A DNA stretch of 64,000 nucleotides from Rhytidiadelphus loreus. Lineage: Eukaryota; Streptophyta; Bryopsida; Hypnales; Hylocomiaceae. The notes under the pieces are model-generated. The model worked only from the letters and a program-made list of their open reading frames with translations, made no database searches and had not been told where the DNA came from. Below are positions 50,841 through 61,411 of the stretch, piece by piece. Numbering within the stretch: position 1 is the first letter of the stretch; each line of letters opens with the position of its first letter. The stretch lies in contig OX344763.1 in NCBI GenBank assembly GCA_947034895.1, positions 77,271,093-77,335,092 of the forward strand. The letters are read 5' to 3'. The position numbers and the translations under genes were made by a program.

Positions 50841-53800
50841 ATGAGCAAGGATTGGTCTTCTTGGTATGGCTTCCCGAAGGTTGGTAAAGTGCAATGCCGA
50901 TTTTGCAACTTGGTGTTTGCCAAGAAAGTAAGCTGGTTGTTTAGCCACTTAGGATACCAAAGCACATCGGGGGCTCGTGACAAAAGAATTAGCCTTTGCG
51001 CAAAAATGACATCTGAAGTTCGAGCTTTATTTTTGGGTTGCCAAAGGGCGATCCCACGAAGATCGTCTCTAAACAATGTGGATGGCAATGGCACACCTAT
51101 GGCTATGCGGGAATGCGATAATTCAAATGGAAGAAACATGGCACGGTCTACACATTCCGACTTATGCACTGCATTGGAGGATTTGGATCCATTGTCTTCT
51201 GAAGTGAACCTCAGTACACAAAGATCAAGTGAGCATGGTACTCCGCGGGGATCAAGCAGTAGGCCTCTGATTAGTCAGAAGCAAAGTAGTCTGGTGAATG
51301 GATTTGAAGAAGCAAATAAACGCAAGTTGAATGCGGTGTGGGCCAATTTCTTTTATGCTGCAAACATACCATTTGCTGTTGCGAGGAACCCAGCATTCAA
51401 AGAAGCGGTGAAGCGAACCGCCAAGTTTCAACGACCTTATATCCCACCGTCTTATCACGACTTACGCCATAAATTGCTTGACCAAGCAAAGGCAGACATT
51501 GAGGTCAATCTCCGAAAGCGGACCGAACACAGCATTAGGAAGTTTGGAGCAACATTGTCTATTGATGGATGGACGTCGGTTACGAATCGGCCGTTGATAA
51601 ATGCCATGCTCATGTCTTCTGCGGGTGAGCAATTCTTGGGAGCGGTGGATACGACAGGGCACGAAAAAAATGCAACATACTTGGCTGGCATACTTGAGAG
51701 ATTCATAGAACAAGTAGGCCCCAACAATGTGGTGCAGGTGAGTACAGATAATGCGTCAGTGAACCTTGCAGCATGGAATTTGATTTCTAGTAAATATCCC
51801 CACATTTTTTTTCAAGGTTGTGTGGTGCATGCCCTCAATTTGTTGTTGAAAGATTGGGAGAATGAACAATGGATTGAAGAGGTCGTGGAAAATGCCCGTA
51901 TCATGGTGAAATTCTTCAAGAAGCGGCACATGCCACTTGCAATATTTCGGAAGTACTCACCGGAATATAATTTGTTGATGGCGGTGGAAACAAGGTTTGC
52001 CTCTAATTACAACATGATTGGGCGCATGTTGAAGGTCAATGGGAAGTTGCAACAAACAGTGACGGACCCGCAATGGGATGAATACGCAAGGAAGTTTGGG
52101 CGGAACTCCAAATCCCGCAATGAATGTCGGATGGTGAAGAAGATAATTTTGAGCGAGCATTTTTGGCGCCGTTGTCAGAATTTCAAGGACTTGTCGGCTC
52201 CCGTTGTAAATGGTCTACGTGACTTGGATGCAAAGAGGCCATGCATGGGCAAGGTGCTGCACATAATGAAGAAATTAGAGAAACATGTCCTCTCTTTAGA
52301 TAAACCGCCTTTTCGTTTATCCTCAGACCTTGCCATTCCACTAGTGCAACCGTATTATGCCCGACGGGAATTGGTGGAGACCGATCTACATTATGCAGGA
52401 GCTTTGTTGAACCCCTACCTTCTTGAAGACCAAGAGCTAGCCGACGACCAAGATGCAATGGATGCATGCAAGCGTGTTTTAATGAAAATTTGCAAACAAG
52501 GGGAGTACGCCTCGGTCGTGAAAGAATTTGTAGCCTTCCGCCACAGGGAACCTCCATTTCACAACATGTTGAACCCGGACGAGCAACAATTGTCGGCGCA
52601 CGCTTGGTGGGATTTTGAAGGTGCGTGTGGGAAGCTCATTGCTCCAATTGCTAAGAGGATTTTGGCCCAACCGGTATCTTCGTCTTCATGTGAACGAAAT
52701 TGGAGTAGCTATTCATTTGTTCACAACAAATTTCGAAACAAGTTGAAGCCACAGAGAGCCCAAGATTTGGTGTATGTGTACACCAATTCCAAAGTCCTTT
52801 GTGCATCAAAGGAAAATGATGAGAAGAAGTGGTATACCGAGAATGTGGAGTCGGAAGATTCTATGTCGGAGGACGAGCGTGATGAAGATGGTGAAGATGG
52901 TGATCCTCTATTCGATGACGAAGATGCTATGAACGATGACATCACCAATTTGGATGATGAGCCGCTCCGGAGCCCAAATCGGAACAATGAAGACGGGGAT
53001 AGAAATGCGGAAGACATTTACAATTTTCCATTGGATGAGGACAATTGTGAATATGATGAAGGTGGCCCTTCTATAGCTAAATTTGTAGATGGAACCGGGT
53101 TGTTGACTAGCGAAAAGATTCTAGCCAATACGGAGGACACTCATGCGCAAATAGTGGAGGAAAATGAGGCAATGTTTGTCAATGATTGCATCCCCCAAAC
53201 AGATGAAGTGATTCCAATTCGCGAGAGTCTACCCATGGCAATGGCACTTGTAGAAGAAAATCCCGAAGTCAATGACATGGGAGAGTGTGGGGTGAAGTCT
53301 GACATGAATGTGGATAATACAAGTATTGAATGTGTGGAAGTACCATCGAATGTAGATGCACGTGTGACGGAGTTTGATCGCCCAATGCTAGTTCACAACG
53401 TCGAAGACCAGAAGCAAATTGTGCAAGATCTCCAATTACGACCACGTAGCGATCGTCCATCAGCACTACATACAAGAGGTAGTACAACTTTGAATGGTCC
53501 CGGAGGCTCAAGATTTGGGAAACAAGTTGAACAACATTTGACCAATCCGACCGGAATGCACCTTCGTATCAATCCAGATCCATTCAATTCATCATGGAGC
53601 GATGATGAGAAGGACGAGGCATTGGCATCAATGTTTGATCAACGTTCTGGCCAAACAAAACGTGATTCATTCAAATCGTCTGATGGAACATTGCAGCAGA
53701 TGATTGGAGCAAAGATACCCAATCAAGGAGGATCGCAAGTAAGACCACCAACGGTGAAAGAGTCCCACAAAACTCGAAATAAAAGATTAATGGAGGCTTT

Positions 53801-54128
53801 TGCAATTTCCCCATCAAAGAGACAAAGTCTTGGTAAAACCCCTCTTGATGTATGTCAACCAATTTCAGCGAGGAAATTAAAACCGATTCATGGCCTTAAA
53901 GAAGGCATAGGAAAGTCTATACTCAGAGCCAAACAAGAGAAGAGGAAGGGCCGACCAACGAGGTCAGTTGCATCCAAGCAAGTACAAGGAGGGGCAATTG
54001 TACAATCTTTATCAGAGGATATGGAAAAGTCAGACAACGATGAAGATGAAGATTCAGGATGGGATACTAGAGGTCATAGTAGCGGGGCAGAGGTGAAAGG
54101 AGATAGTGATTATCAACCTTCGGGATGA
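50841..54128 (+). CDS. hAT transposase 2, intact (1095 aa)
   Basis: ATG at 50841 (MSKDWSSWYGFPKVG), TGA at 54128. BED-like finger: C19, C22, H36, C53. Catalytic core: S-I-D-G-W with D242, V-S-T-D-N-A with D303, C327-x2-H330, and S-S-S-C-E-R-N-W giving the third acid (about residue 617) in the dimerisation region (A-W-W-D-F...Y-S-F-V-H-N-K-F-R-N-K-L). A long acidic tail follows, as in transposase 1, ending with G-D-S-D-Y-Q-P-S-G. It is clearly paralogous to transposase 1 but divergent, in line with the different array motif and terminal sequence of this unit. Likely mobilises the element whose right end is at 54896. Confidence 0.9.
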   Translation: MSKDWSSWYGFPKVGKVQCRFCNLVFAKKVSWLFSHLGYQSTSGARDKRISLCAKMTSEVRALFLGCQRAIPRRSSLNNVDGNGTPMAMRECDNSNGRNMARSTHSDLCTALEDLDPLSSEVNLSTQRSSEHGTPRGSSSRPLISQKQSSLVNGFEEANKRKLNAVWANFFYAANIPFAVARNPAFKEAVKRTAKFQRPYIPPSYHDLRHKLLDQAKADIEVNLRKRTEHSIRKFGATLSIDGWTSVTNRPLINAMLMSSAGEQFLGAVDTTGHEKNATYLAGILERFIEQVGPNNVVQVSTDNASVNLAAWNLISSKYPHIFFQGCVVHALNLLLKDWENEQWIEEVVENARIMVKFFKKRHMPLAIFRKYSPEYNLLMAVETRFASNYNMIGRMLKVNGKLQQTVTDPQWDEYARKFGRNSKSRNECRMVKKIILSEHFWRRCQNFKDLSAPVVNGLRDLDAKRPCMGKVLHIMKKLEKHVLSLDKPPFRLSSDLAIPLVQPYYARRELVETDLHYAGALLNPYLLEDQELADDQDAMDACKRVLMKICKQGEYASVVKEFVAFRHREPPFHNMLNPDEQQLSAHAWWDFEGACGKLIAPIAKRILAQPVSSSSCERNWSSYSFVHNKFRNKLKPQRAQDLVYVYTNSKVLCASKENDEKKWYTENVESEDSMSEDERDEDGEDGDPLFDDEDAMNDDITNLDDEPLRSPNRNNEDGDRNAEDIYNFPLDEDNCEYDEGGPSIAKFVDGTGLLTSEKILANTEDTHAQIVEENEAMFVNDCIPQTDEVIPIRESLPMAMALVEENPEVNDMGECGVKSDMNVDNTSIECVEVPSNVDARVTEFDRPMLVHNVEDQKQIVQDLQLRPRSDRPSALHTRGSTTLNGPGGSRFGKQVEQHLTNPTGMHLRINPDPFNSSWSDDEKDEALASMFDQRSGQTKRDSFKSSDGTLQQMIGAKIPNQGGSQVRPPTVKESHKTRNKRLMEAFAISPSKRQSLGKTPLDVCQPISARKLKPIHGLKEGIGKSILRAKQEKRKGRPTRSVASKQVQGGAIVQSLSEDMEKSDNDEDEDSGWDTRGHSSGAEVKGDSDYQPSG

Positions 54129-54399
54129 AAGGGATGTATAATTCATTATTGAAGTGTTCATGATGAATTGTTACATGGAAGCATGTAACGGCAATTTATT
54201 TTTTGAACCTATCATTGTAATGCACATGAACTTAATGATGTTCAAAATATCATCAAGGTTTTTTGTTTTTTCAATAGTCAAGCACTATTGACTAAAATTA
54301 CATTGTGTGCATCATTTTCTAGATCAAGTATTACCTACAAAAATGTAATAGTATAATGCATCAAATTTGGCTTCATGTACTGTTGTTTTATGGATGTCC

Positions 54400-54850
54400 G
54401 CTCATCCGCACCGTCCCTTCCGTCCGACGTCCGCACCATCCGTTCGCCGTCCGCGCAGACATGTCCGCCGTCCGCGCCTTCCGTCCGCCATCCGCGCCTT
54501 CCGTCCTCCGTCCGCACCTTCCGTCCGCCGTCCGCGCCATCCGTCCGCCGTCCGCACCTTCCGTCCGTCGTCCGCGCCATCCGTCCGCCGTCCGCGCCTT
54601 CCGTCCGCCGTCCGCGCCTTCCGTCCGCCGTCCGCGCCTTTCGTCCTCCGTCCGCGCCATCCGTCCGCCGTCCGCGCCTTCTGCCCGCCGTCCGCGCCAT
54701 CCGTCCATCGTCCGCCCGTCCGCCCATCGATCCGTCCGCCGACCGCGCCGACCGTTCGTCCGCGTCGTCAGAACGGCCGACGGATGCCATCCGATGGACG
54801 CCGTCCACATCGTCCGCGCGTCCCGAAAACGTGGACGTCCGGACGTCCGA
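54400..54850. repeat. CGTCCGC-type array 10 (right subterminal, second hAT unit)
   Basis: Tandem CCGTCCGCCGTCCGCGCCTT units, period about 20-22 bp, C-rich on the plus strand, pointing to the right end. Four overlapping open frames on both strands result from the repeat and are not genes. Confidence 0.85.
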
Positions 54851-54859
54851 AAAATGGAC

Positions 54860-54896
54860 GTGATTTTGCCCCGGACGTTGAAATTCGTCAACCCTG
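54860..54896 (+). repeat. Right terminus of the second large hAT element
   Basis: The sequence ends ATTCGTCAACCCTG. Reverse complemented it reads CAGGGTTGACGAATTTCAAC, matching the CAGGGTTG start of both other hAT ends. The expected 8-bp duplication would be AATCCAAT (54897-54904). Its left partner is not found in the window. Confidence 0.6.
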
Positions 54897-54904
54897 AATC
54901 CAAT

Positions 54905-55623
54905 GGGCTTATCGTTCCACAAATCTGTTTGCGTGGGTCATCTTCGTTGTGTGAATACTGAATGCCACAAATTCCGCTATAGTCCTACAGGCAACAAAGG
55001 AGCTGTTAGGAGGTCTTCTTCTATGTCCTGACGGAATGCAATTGAAGAGTATGGACCTTGCCACCCTTGTTCCTGTACTAAAGAAATGCAAATACTTAAG
55101 CTCCCCAAGCATAAGGAATGAGGTAACTTCCTTCAAGTTCTTGCGTAAATTCAGAGTGCTTGATAGCATTACTAGGTTGAGGGAGTCAAGCACATGGGCT
55201 TTTGTGTAGGAGAGCAAATTCCCAGGTCAAGAGACCGACATAGATAAGGTATTCCTTTTCAAAATGTCTGAATTGGGACTAGGGAGTGGAGTTGATTTGG
55301 TGAAGCGAATGCAAACTGGAGGAGACCTTCAAAAAGCATGGATCATGTTTAATCACGTTAAGCGTGTTAAAGATTGGATGACTATGGCGTGTCATGTTTA
55401 TGACTCCAGATTCTGTCGTGTCATGACAATTGCCTGTTGTGACATGCAATCTGAGGATTGCGTAGCACAGGGTTTTTTTTGGACAAACCTCAATTCAATT
55501 GTAGAACGACATGGCGTAACAAGGACTCAATTCAAAGGATTTATGGCAGACAATGCGCAAGCAAATTGGAATGCGGTGAGGACGGTGTATGGGTCTGGGA
55601 ACATTTCCATACCAATGCTCAAC
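54905..55623 (+). pseudogene. MULE-like transposase gene (decayed), 5' portion
   Basis: A broken coding region: H-L-R-C-V-N-T-E-C (Cys/His cluster), then after an acceptor (TCCTACAG, ~54989) an exon with C-P-D-G-M-Q-L and R-V-L-D-S-I-T-R-L. From 55264 it reads D-W-M-T-M-A-C-H-V-Y-D-S-R-F and F-M-A-D-N-A-Q-A-N-W-N-A-V-R, which resemble the first two acid motifs of MULE-type DDE transposases. It is interrupted at 55623 by the 5780-bp element, and the frame resumes at 61412. Family assignment is tentative. Confidence 0.5.
55616..55623. other. 8-bp target-site duplication TGCTCAAC, left
   Basis: It precedes CAGGGTTGTCATACCG and is repeated at 61404-61411. Confidence 0.9.
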
Positions 55624-55864
55624 CAGGGTTGTCATACCGAACGGGTCGGAGTGATCGGACGGGACGGACGGACGGGCAAACCGGACCGGACAGACGGACA
55701 GTTCGGACGGACAGTTTGGACGCTCCGGACACCTTTCATTTTTGAAATTTTCCAACACTGAAATCAAAGTGCGAACGTTTCCGTCAAAGGTGGGGACATC
55801 AACGAAGGGCAGTTTTAGTCTACCGGGGCGCGGACGGCAAGGCGCAAACGTCACATCATTCCTA

Positions 55865-55990
55865 CACGTCCCCGCCCGTCCCCTTCACGTCCCCGCCCGT
55901 CCCTTTCGCGTCCCCGCCTGGCCCCTTCACGTCCCCGCCCCGGGCAAGATGCGTCCCCACCCCGACCTTGTCACGTTCCCGGATGGCAGG
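55865..55990 (+). repeat. CGTCCCCGCCC-type array
   Basis: Five or so units of CACGTCCCCGCCCGTCCCCTT within the non-autonomous element. Confidence 0.7.
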
Positions 55991-56029
55991 GAACGGAGGT
56001 CCCACACTAAACTTTGGTATGAATTTAGT

Positions 56030-56190
56030 CATGGGATTCTTCCTTCCCATAGAGGAAGGAGAACCAATTAATGTAGTCAGCCCTTAATTTGAGCACGGGG
56101 AATATCTTCAAGTCAATGGCTACATTAAGAGGTCCAACCACTTTTTGAGTTCAAAGACAACGTATTGAAGCATGTCACTCCCTTCTTGAG
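56030..56190 (+). repeat. Duplicated module, copy A
   Basis: CATGGGATTCTTCCTTCCCA ... ACCAATTAATGTAGTCAGCC ... GGTCCAACCACTTTTTGAGTT. It recurs at 57510-57670 with a 1480-bp offset. Each copy follows a GC-rich array. Confidence 0.75.
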
Positions 56191-56658
56191 GCCGGACTTC
56201 AAGTTCTTGCCTTCATCAAGCACTTGAGAAGTAGGACCCATGTAAAGTTGGAAACCAAAAAAAAATTAGAAAATGAAATTGAACTTCCAAACAAGAAGTA
56301 CAAAGTTTGTGTGAAAAAAATCCCAAAGGGTTTGGAGTCCTAATGAAAGTCAAGGTACATATTTGTTTAAATTTGAGTTTAAGGGTTTATATTTTATGCT
56401 TCTAAAGAAAAGGTATTTGTGATTTTGGATTTGAAGTTTACAAATCAAACCATTACCAACGTATACTTCTCAAGCTTTTGGTTTAAGTCTTCATTTTTTC
56501 AATACGAAGCTACAAGGTTTCAGATTTAAATCAAATACAAATTATAATGCTTTTAAATATGTTTGAAGGGTTTTTTTCTAGAAAAAAAGGCTACAAGGAT
56601 TTAGGTCTTGAAGACTTTAACAACAAATTCTTGTCATGGGAAAAATAAAAGGGGTCGG

Positions 56659-57140
56659 TATTGAAATGAAATACTAGTAAGTGATTTCTTAATTCAAGGG
56701 CAATGGTTTATTTTGCATATGGGGATAGCAAAGCGGTTTGGGTCTTTGGGAATGAAATGAAACATTACCCAAATTGTTTACGATTTCAAATATTCAATTA
56801 TTGGACTCTACCCTTTAATTTGTGTAATGGGATCCTAGAACTCTAAACTCTAAAGTCTAGGACTTAGGAGGGGATAATATTGAAATGAAATACTAGTTAA
56901 GTGATTTTTTAATTCAAGGGCAATGATTTATTTTGCATATGAGGATAGCAAAGCGGTTTGGGTCTTTGGGAATGAAATGAAGCATTACCCAAATTGTTTA
57001 CAATTTCAAATATTCAATCATTGGACTCCACCCTTTAATTTGTGTAATGGAATCCTAGAACTCTAAAGTCTAAAGTCTAGGACTTAGGAGTGGATAATAT
57101 TGAAATGAAATATTAATTAAGTGATTTTTTAATTCATGGT
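56659..57140 (+). repeat. ~220-bp tandem repeat, two full units and part of a third
   Basis: TATTGAAATGAAATACTAGT starts at 56659 and 56878, and TATTGAAATGAAATATTAAT at 57098. The body contains GGGTCTTTGGGAATGAAATG and CTAAAGTCTAGGACTTAGGA. Confidence 0.85.
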
Positions 57141-57184
57141 CAACGGTTTATTTAATTATTTTGGGCATGGAATCTTCAAACCCT

Positions 57185-57270
57185 TGGAGGGAGTTCAAAT
57201 TTGGCTTGGAGGGAGTTCAAAATTGGCTTGGAGAGAGTTCAAAATTGGCTTGGAGGGAGTTGAAGGAGGG
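57185..57270 (+). repeat. ~23-bp minisatellite
   Basis: About four units of GGAGGGAGTTCAAAATTGGC. Confidence 0.75.
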
Positions 57271-57314
57271 AGTTGAAGACTTGCTTTAAAATTGGAATTT
57301 TAAAGCAAATGTCT

Positions 57315-57425
57315 GCTCCCGGACGTCCACGCCCTGTCGGGACGTCCGCGCCCTAGCGTCCACGCCCTGTCCAGATGTCCACGCCCTTGCCCACACGTCC
57401 ACGCTCATGTCCACACGTCCACGCT
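57315..57425 (+). repeat. GTCCACGCCC-type array
   Basis: About six units such as ACGTCCACGCCCTGTC and ATGTCCACGCCCTTGC. It precedes copy B of the duplicated module. Confidence 0.7.
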
Positions 57426-57509
57426 CTGACCCTTGGAGGAAAAAATATGCAAGAATTCCGTCCACCAACGATGGGGGGGAGTGAAATTGACCTTCAGATT
57501 TGAAATTGG

Positions 57510-57670
57510 CATGGGATTCTTCCTTCCCATGAAGAGAGGGAAAGTGGGAAACCAATTAATGTAGTCAGCCATTAATTTGAGCCCGGGGAATATCTTGAAG
57601 TCAATGGTTGTATTAAGAGGTCCAACCACTTTTTGAGTTGAAAGACAATTCATGGAAGGATGTGTCTCCT
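57510..57670 (+). repeat. Duplicated module, copy B
   Basis: Second copy of the block at 56030. Confidence 0.75.
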
Positions 57671-60600
57671 TTCATGTGTCGCCCTTGTCCTTCTTCGCTT
57701 CTCCAAGGACTTGAGAAATAGTCCCCACACCCAAAAAATGAGATTTCTAGAAAATTAAAACTAACTTGTACACTTTCAAAAAAACAAATATAATTAGATG
57801 CTAGAATTTTTTGGATTCGTAACGGAAAACAAGGTACACATTTTTTTAAATTCAAGTTGAAGACTTAAAGGATGAATTTTAGAGTTCTCCAAATAGAAAC
57901 TAAAACGGTTTGGAGTTCCCTAAAAAAATGAAACACAAGTTATATTTTGTAGAGTTCTAATACTCCTCAATTATTTTTGATAATTGGATCTACAAGGGTT
58001 TTGAATTCACATCATTAATGTATTACAATGTATTCAAATGTAGTTTAAGGGTTATTTTTGAAAATAGAGGCTACAAGGATTTGGAAAGGAAACAAAGTTT
58101 TGAAACTTGGGGGGATCACTCCTTGTAATTTAAGGTATACACATGAGTTAAGAGGGTATTTTATGTGGGGCTATTTACCTTAATTATTGCATTTAAGATC
58201 GTATTTTTACATAAAAAGCTAAAAAGGGCATATTTCCAATACCTTATAGTTTTTATAAATTCATTCATGCAAGTTTTTAAATGGATCTATCTTACATATA
58301 AAATTTAAATGTCCAATTTTCTCCCACCCCCACCCTTCTTCACAAATTTTCTCTTCCATCTACTGCAACTATGTATGGGGTAGACATTGTGAAATTAACA
58401 ATAATCAATTGAATTCAAGTAGCAATTTTTAACCCATAAAGGCCAATTGCCCATTGAATGACCCATTGAAACTTTAGGTAGGTCCTTATGAAGTCAATTT
58501 TGGTCAAATGTTCATAAAATTTGGACACAAGATGTGAACATGTATCTTCTTAGTGGAAATATAATTTCTTTCTGCCCTAAATTTTTTTGGTAGCCCTTGC
58601 AAATTTGAGCATCTTTGGGGCGTCTTTTGCAAAAAATCTCATCAACTATTGAAATTTGGCATTTACGTTACTAATTAAATATGGCATACAATTATCAAAA
58701 ATAATTTAGTTCTCAAATCACATTCTCAAAGGAGTCAAACTTTATTAGCTATGTTAGGGTGGCTTCAAGAAAAATAACCTTTTCTTCTAACTTCAAGCCC
58801 TATTATCTTGCAATATGTGAAGTCAAAGTTTTTGAAAATTTTCCCAAATATTCTAAATATTTGTCTCTAATTTTTAACCATTTGGATTCCAAATTAAAAA
58901 ATATCTCTTTGCACAAGAAATCATCAAAAAAAGACTAGTGTATTGCCAATGCATTTAACCTCTTTGCATTGCAAGTTGATTCAGATTTTTTATGAGTGAA
59001 TCCAACATCATATATTTATGAATAGTCAAAATCCTCATTTTTGTGTAGACTAAATATTTTACTCTAAGAGGACTTGAAGTTTGTTGATCCTAATTTGCAA
59101 GAATGAAAATAAAGATTTTTTTTCTCACTTCAAACATTATAATCTTTCAATCCACATGGTCAAATGGGCTGAAATTGTTTCTACACGTTGTTATAACTAC
59201 ATAATACACTTTTATACAATTGGATTTTTTTCAAATAATTTTTTATTTTAGACAATGCATCAAAATTAGCAATTTTGGATTCTTCCTCTTCCAAAACACC
59301 CTCTAGTCTTTAGGGGTTAATAACATTGAACACTTTAGAATTCCTAATGAAACTATTTCATGAAAATCTCATTCAATATGAGTGTGATTAACACATAAGG
59401 TAGCAACACCCATAACCGTCAAATTAAGCAATTCAACATAATTGGAGGCACTTTTTTTTAGAAAAAATATATTTTTTAGTATTAACAACTGAAAATCATG
59501 AATTTTCAAAAAAAGAATTAGAATTTTTGGATAAGGCATCTAATTTCTATGAATTTTCAAAGTAGAACTCACTAAGGCACCCTAAACCACACTCTACTAA
59601 AGTTGCCTTGATTGTAGTTCCAAAATCTAAAAAAATCAGAGCCTACCAACCACAATTAAGAATTGGCACGGTTTCAAAGTACATTTGGAGACACTTTAAG
59701 GGAACTCTACTATCGAAGTATGGGTACACTAATGGTTATGGGTGTTGCTACTTTATGGCTTCAAAGCTTAGAGTTAAATGAACTATTAATTCTATCTTCA
59801 TATTGTACAATTTTCAGTTTGTTGAACCCACTAAGGTAAATCTTCCTATTCATACAATGTGACAATTTTTCCACTTTTAGTTGATGTCTTACATTTACAT
59901 TTAGTTTGTTTTTATATAACACTACAAGTACCATGGCACAATTTTAGTGGACCGCCTTTCATCATAGATTTTCTTGAATATGTTCATTTTATCACCCATA
60001 TGAAATTATTTGTCTACATCTATACTCATCATATTATGAAAAATTTGCATGACTTCTATTTGTCAAGGCTAACTTATTAATAAAAATTCCTATTATATGA
60101 TGTTTTTACATACCCTAATTTATATATATTAGAGTGTGTAGCATTTCATGAACCTTATAGTAGCTCTACAAATTATATAAAATTTGCCCCCTTTGAATTA
60201 AATGAACCCTATCTTTTAACTCACATAGAGTTCTAAAAACTGTAAGTGTTCCCTCCAGGAATAGAACTTTTGAGCACTAATTTTAATTTATATACCTCAT
60301 CATTCTCATGTGCGTTGTTGTACATTCTAGTGATCCTACCACAGTACCACCTCATATGCATATAAATATATAATGAACTCCCATTTCTACTCTCAAATGC
60401 AAAACATGATGATACATTATTGCTTAGATACATGATGACATAATGACACATTTTTGCTTAGAAAAGCATCAAGCATGTGTATTTCACGGTTGCTACAAAT
60501 TTCATACATAAAGATACGGACATATGGTGAAAAACTTGTAATATGCAATTTGGTCTTTCTTCCATCATGACAATTGTATGACTTCTGTGAATTTATGAAT

Positions 60601-61340
60601 GTGTAGTAAACAAAGTAGCAAACAACTAATTATGTTTGAAATTGATTTTCTAGAGTTTGATATACACAAAAAGCTTAGAATCATTCCGTTTTGATCAATG
60701 AGTCAAAAATTATGAGGATTTTTTGTTTGCGGGCAGTTTTGGATTTCCTACTCTAAAATAAACTTTGACATCCTTTATCTTATCCAATTTTCAATATTTT
60801 TGGACAAAAATAAAATTATAGGATGTAGATACATTATTACAACATTTTGACCATTGGGATTGGAAATTTTCAATTCCATATTTAAATTGTAAATAATTTA
60901 GTATTTTTAATCATTATCTACTACTACCTACTTACTATTTTTTTCCTATATGTTGTACTATTCCAAATGATCTGAAATTTTTCAAGTATGTGGATAACTT
61001 GTCTAGGAAAACAAATCCAAAGAAGCACCACCATTTAGGTCATTTTATCATAGAAATGTGAGCTTGTGAAGTGCAGCTGCCCTGCTTTTCGCAAGGTCAA
61101 AAAATGATTTTAGTTAATTTGAATGCTTATATCTTGCAATCCACCCGGTGGAAATGTCTGAAATTTTTACCACATGTTTTTAATACTATATAATACAACA
61201 TCCTACGGTTAGATATGTTAAAAAAAGTTTTTTTTCAAAATTTTGGTAGTTGTACTAGAAATGACAGTTTTGGAGAGTTTTGGTGAAAACATAGAGATGG
61301 TCCTTTAAGGGTTAAAAAAAGTCAACCTAGTGTTGACCAC
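57671..61340. other. AT-rich interior of the non-autonomous hAT element
   Basis: No gene seen. Near-copies of the ATATCTTGCAATCCA block occur at about 58796, 59137 and 61129, the last matching the 22-kb element spacer over about 100 bp. Confidence 0.5.
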
Positions 61341-61403
61341 ATCGGACGGGCGAGATCTCTATCGGACGGGCAAACCGGACGTCCGTCCGGTATGACAACC
61401 CTG

Positions 61404-61411
61404 TGCTCAAC
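61404..61411. other. 8-bp target-site duplication TGCTCAAC, right
   Basis: Identical to 55616-55623. Confidence 0.9.

Larger units (their letters stand above)
55624..61403. mobile_element. Non-autonomous hAT element (5780 bp)
   Basis: The ends are CAGGGTTGTCATACCG and CGGTATGACAACCCTG, a 16-bp perfect inverted repeat, inside an 8-bp TGCTCAAC duplication. Subterminal CGGACGG repeats lie at both ends (55650-55735, 61345-61395). The interior is mostly AT-rich non-coding DNA with no transposase, so it must be moved in trans, perhaps by an enzyme like transposase 2, whose element has related CGGACGG arrays. Removing it rejoins the MULE-like frame (P-M-L-N / H-E-R-T-C-L-F-H). It is large for a non-coding hAT derivative. 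Confidence 0.85.

Noticed and set aside
43282..54896. A complete bounded second giant element
   Set aside because: The right end is clear, but no CAGGGTTG left end with a matching duplication was found between 40.4 and 50.5 kb or left of 18.3 kb. The extent is left open.
54356..54961. Long Arg/Pro/Ser-rich open frames on both strands
   Set aside because: They are products of the 20-22 bp CGTCCGC repeat, open in several frames at once. They have no codon structure and no start context.
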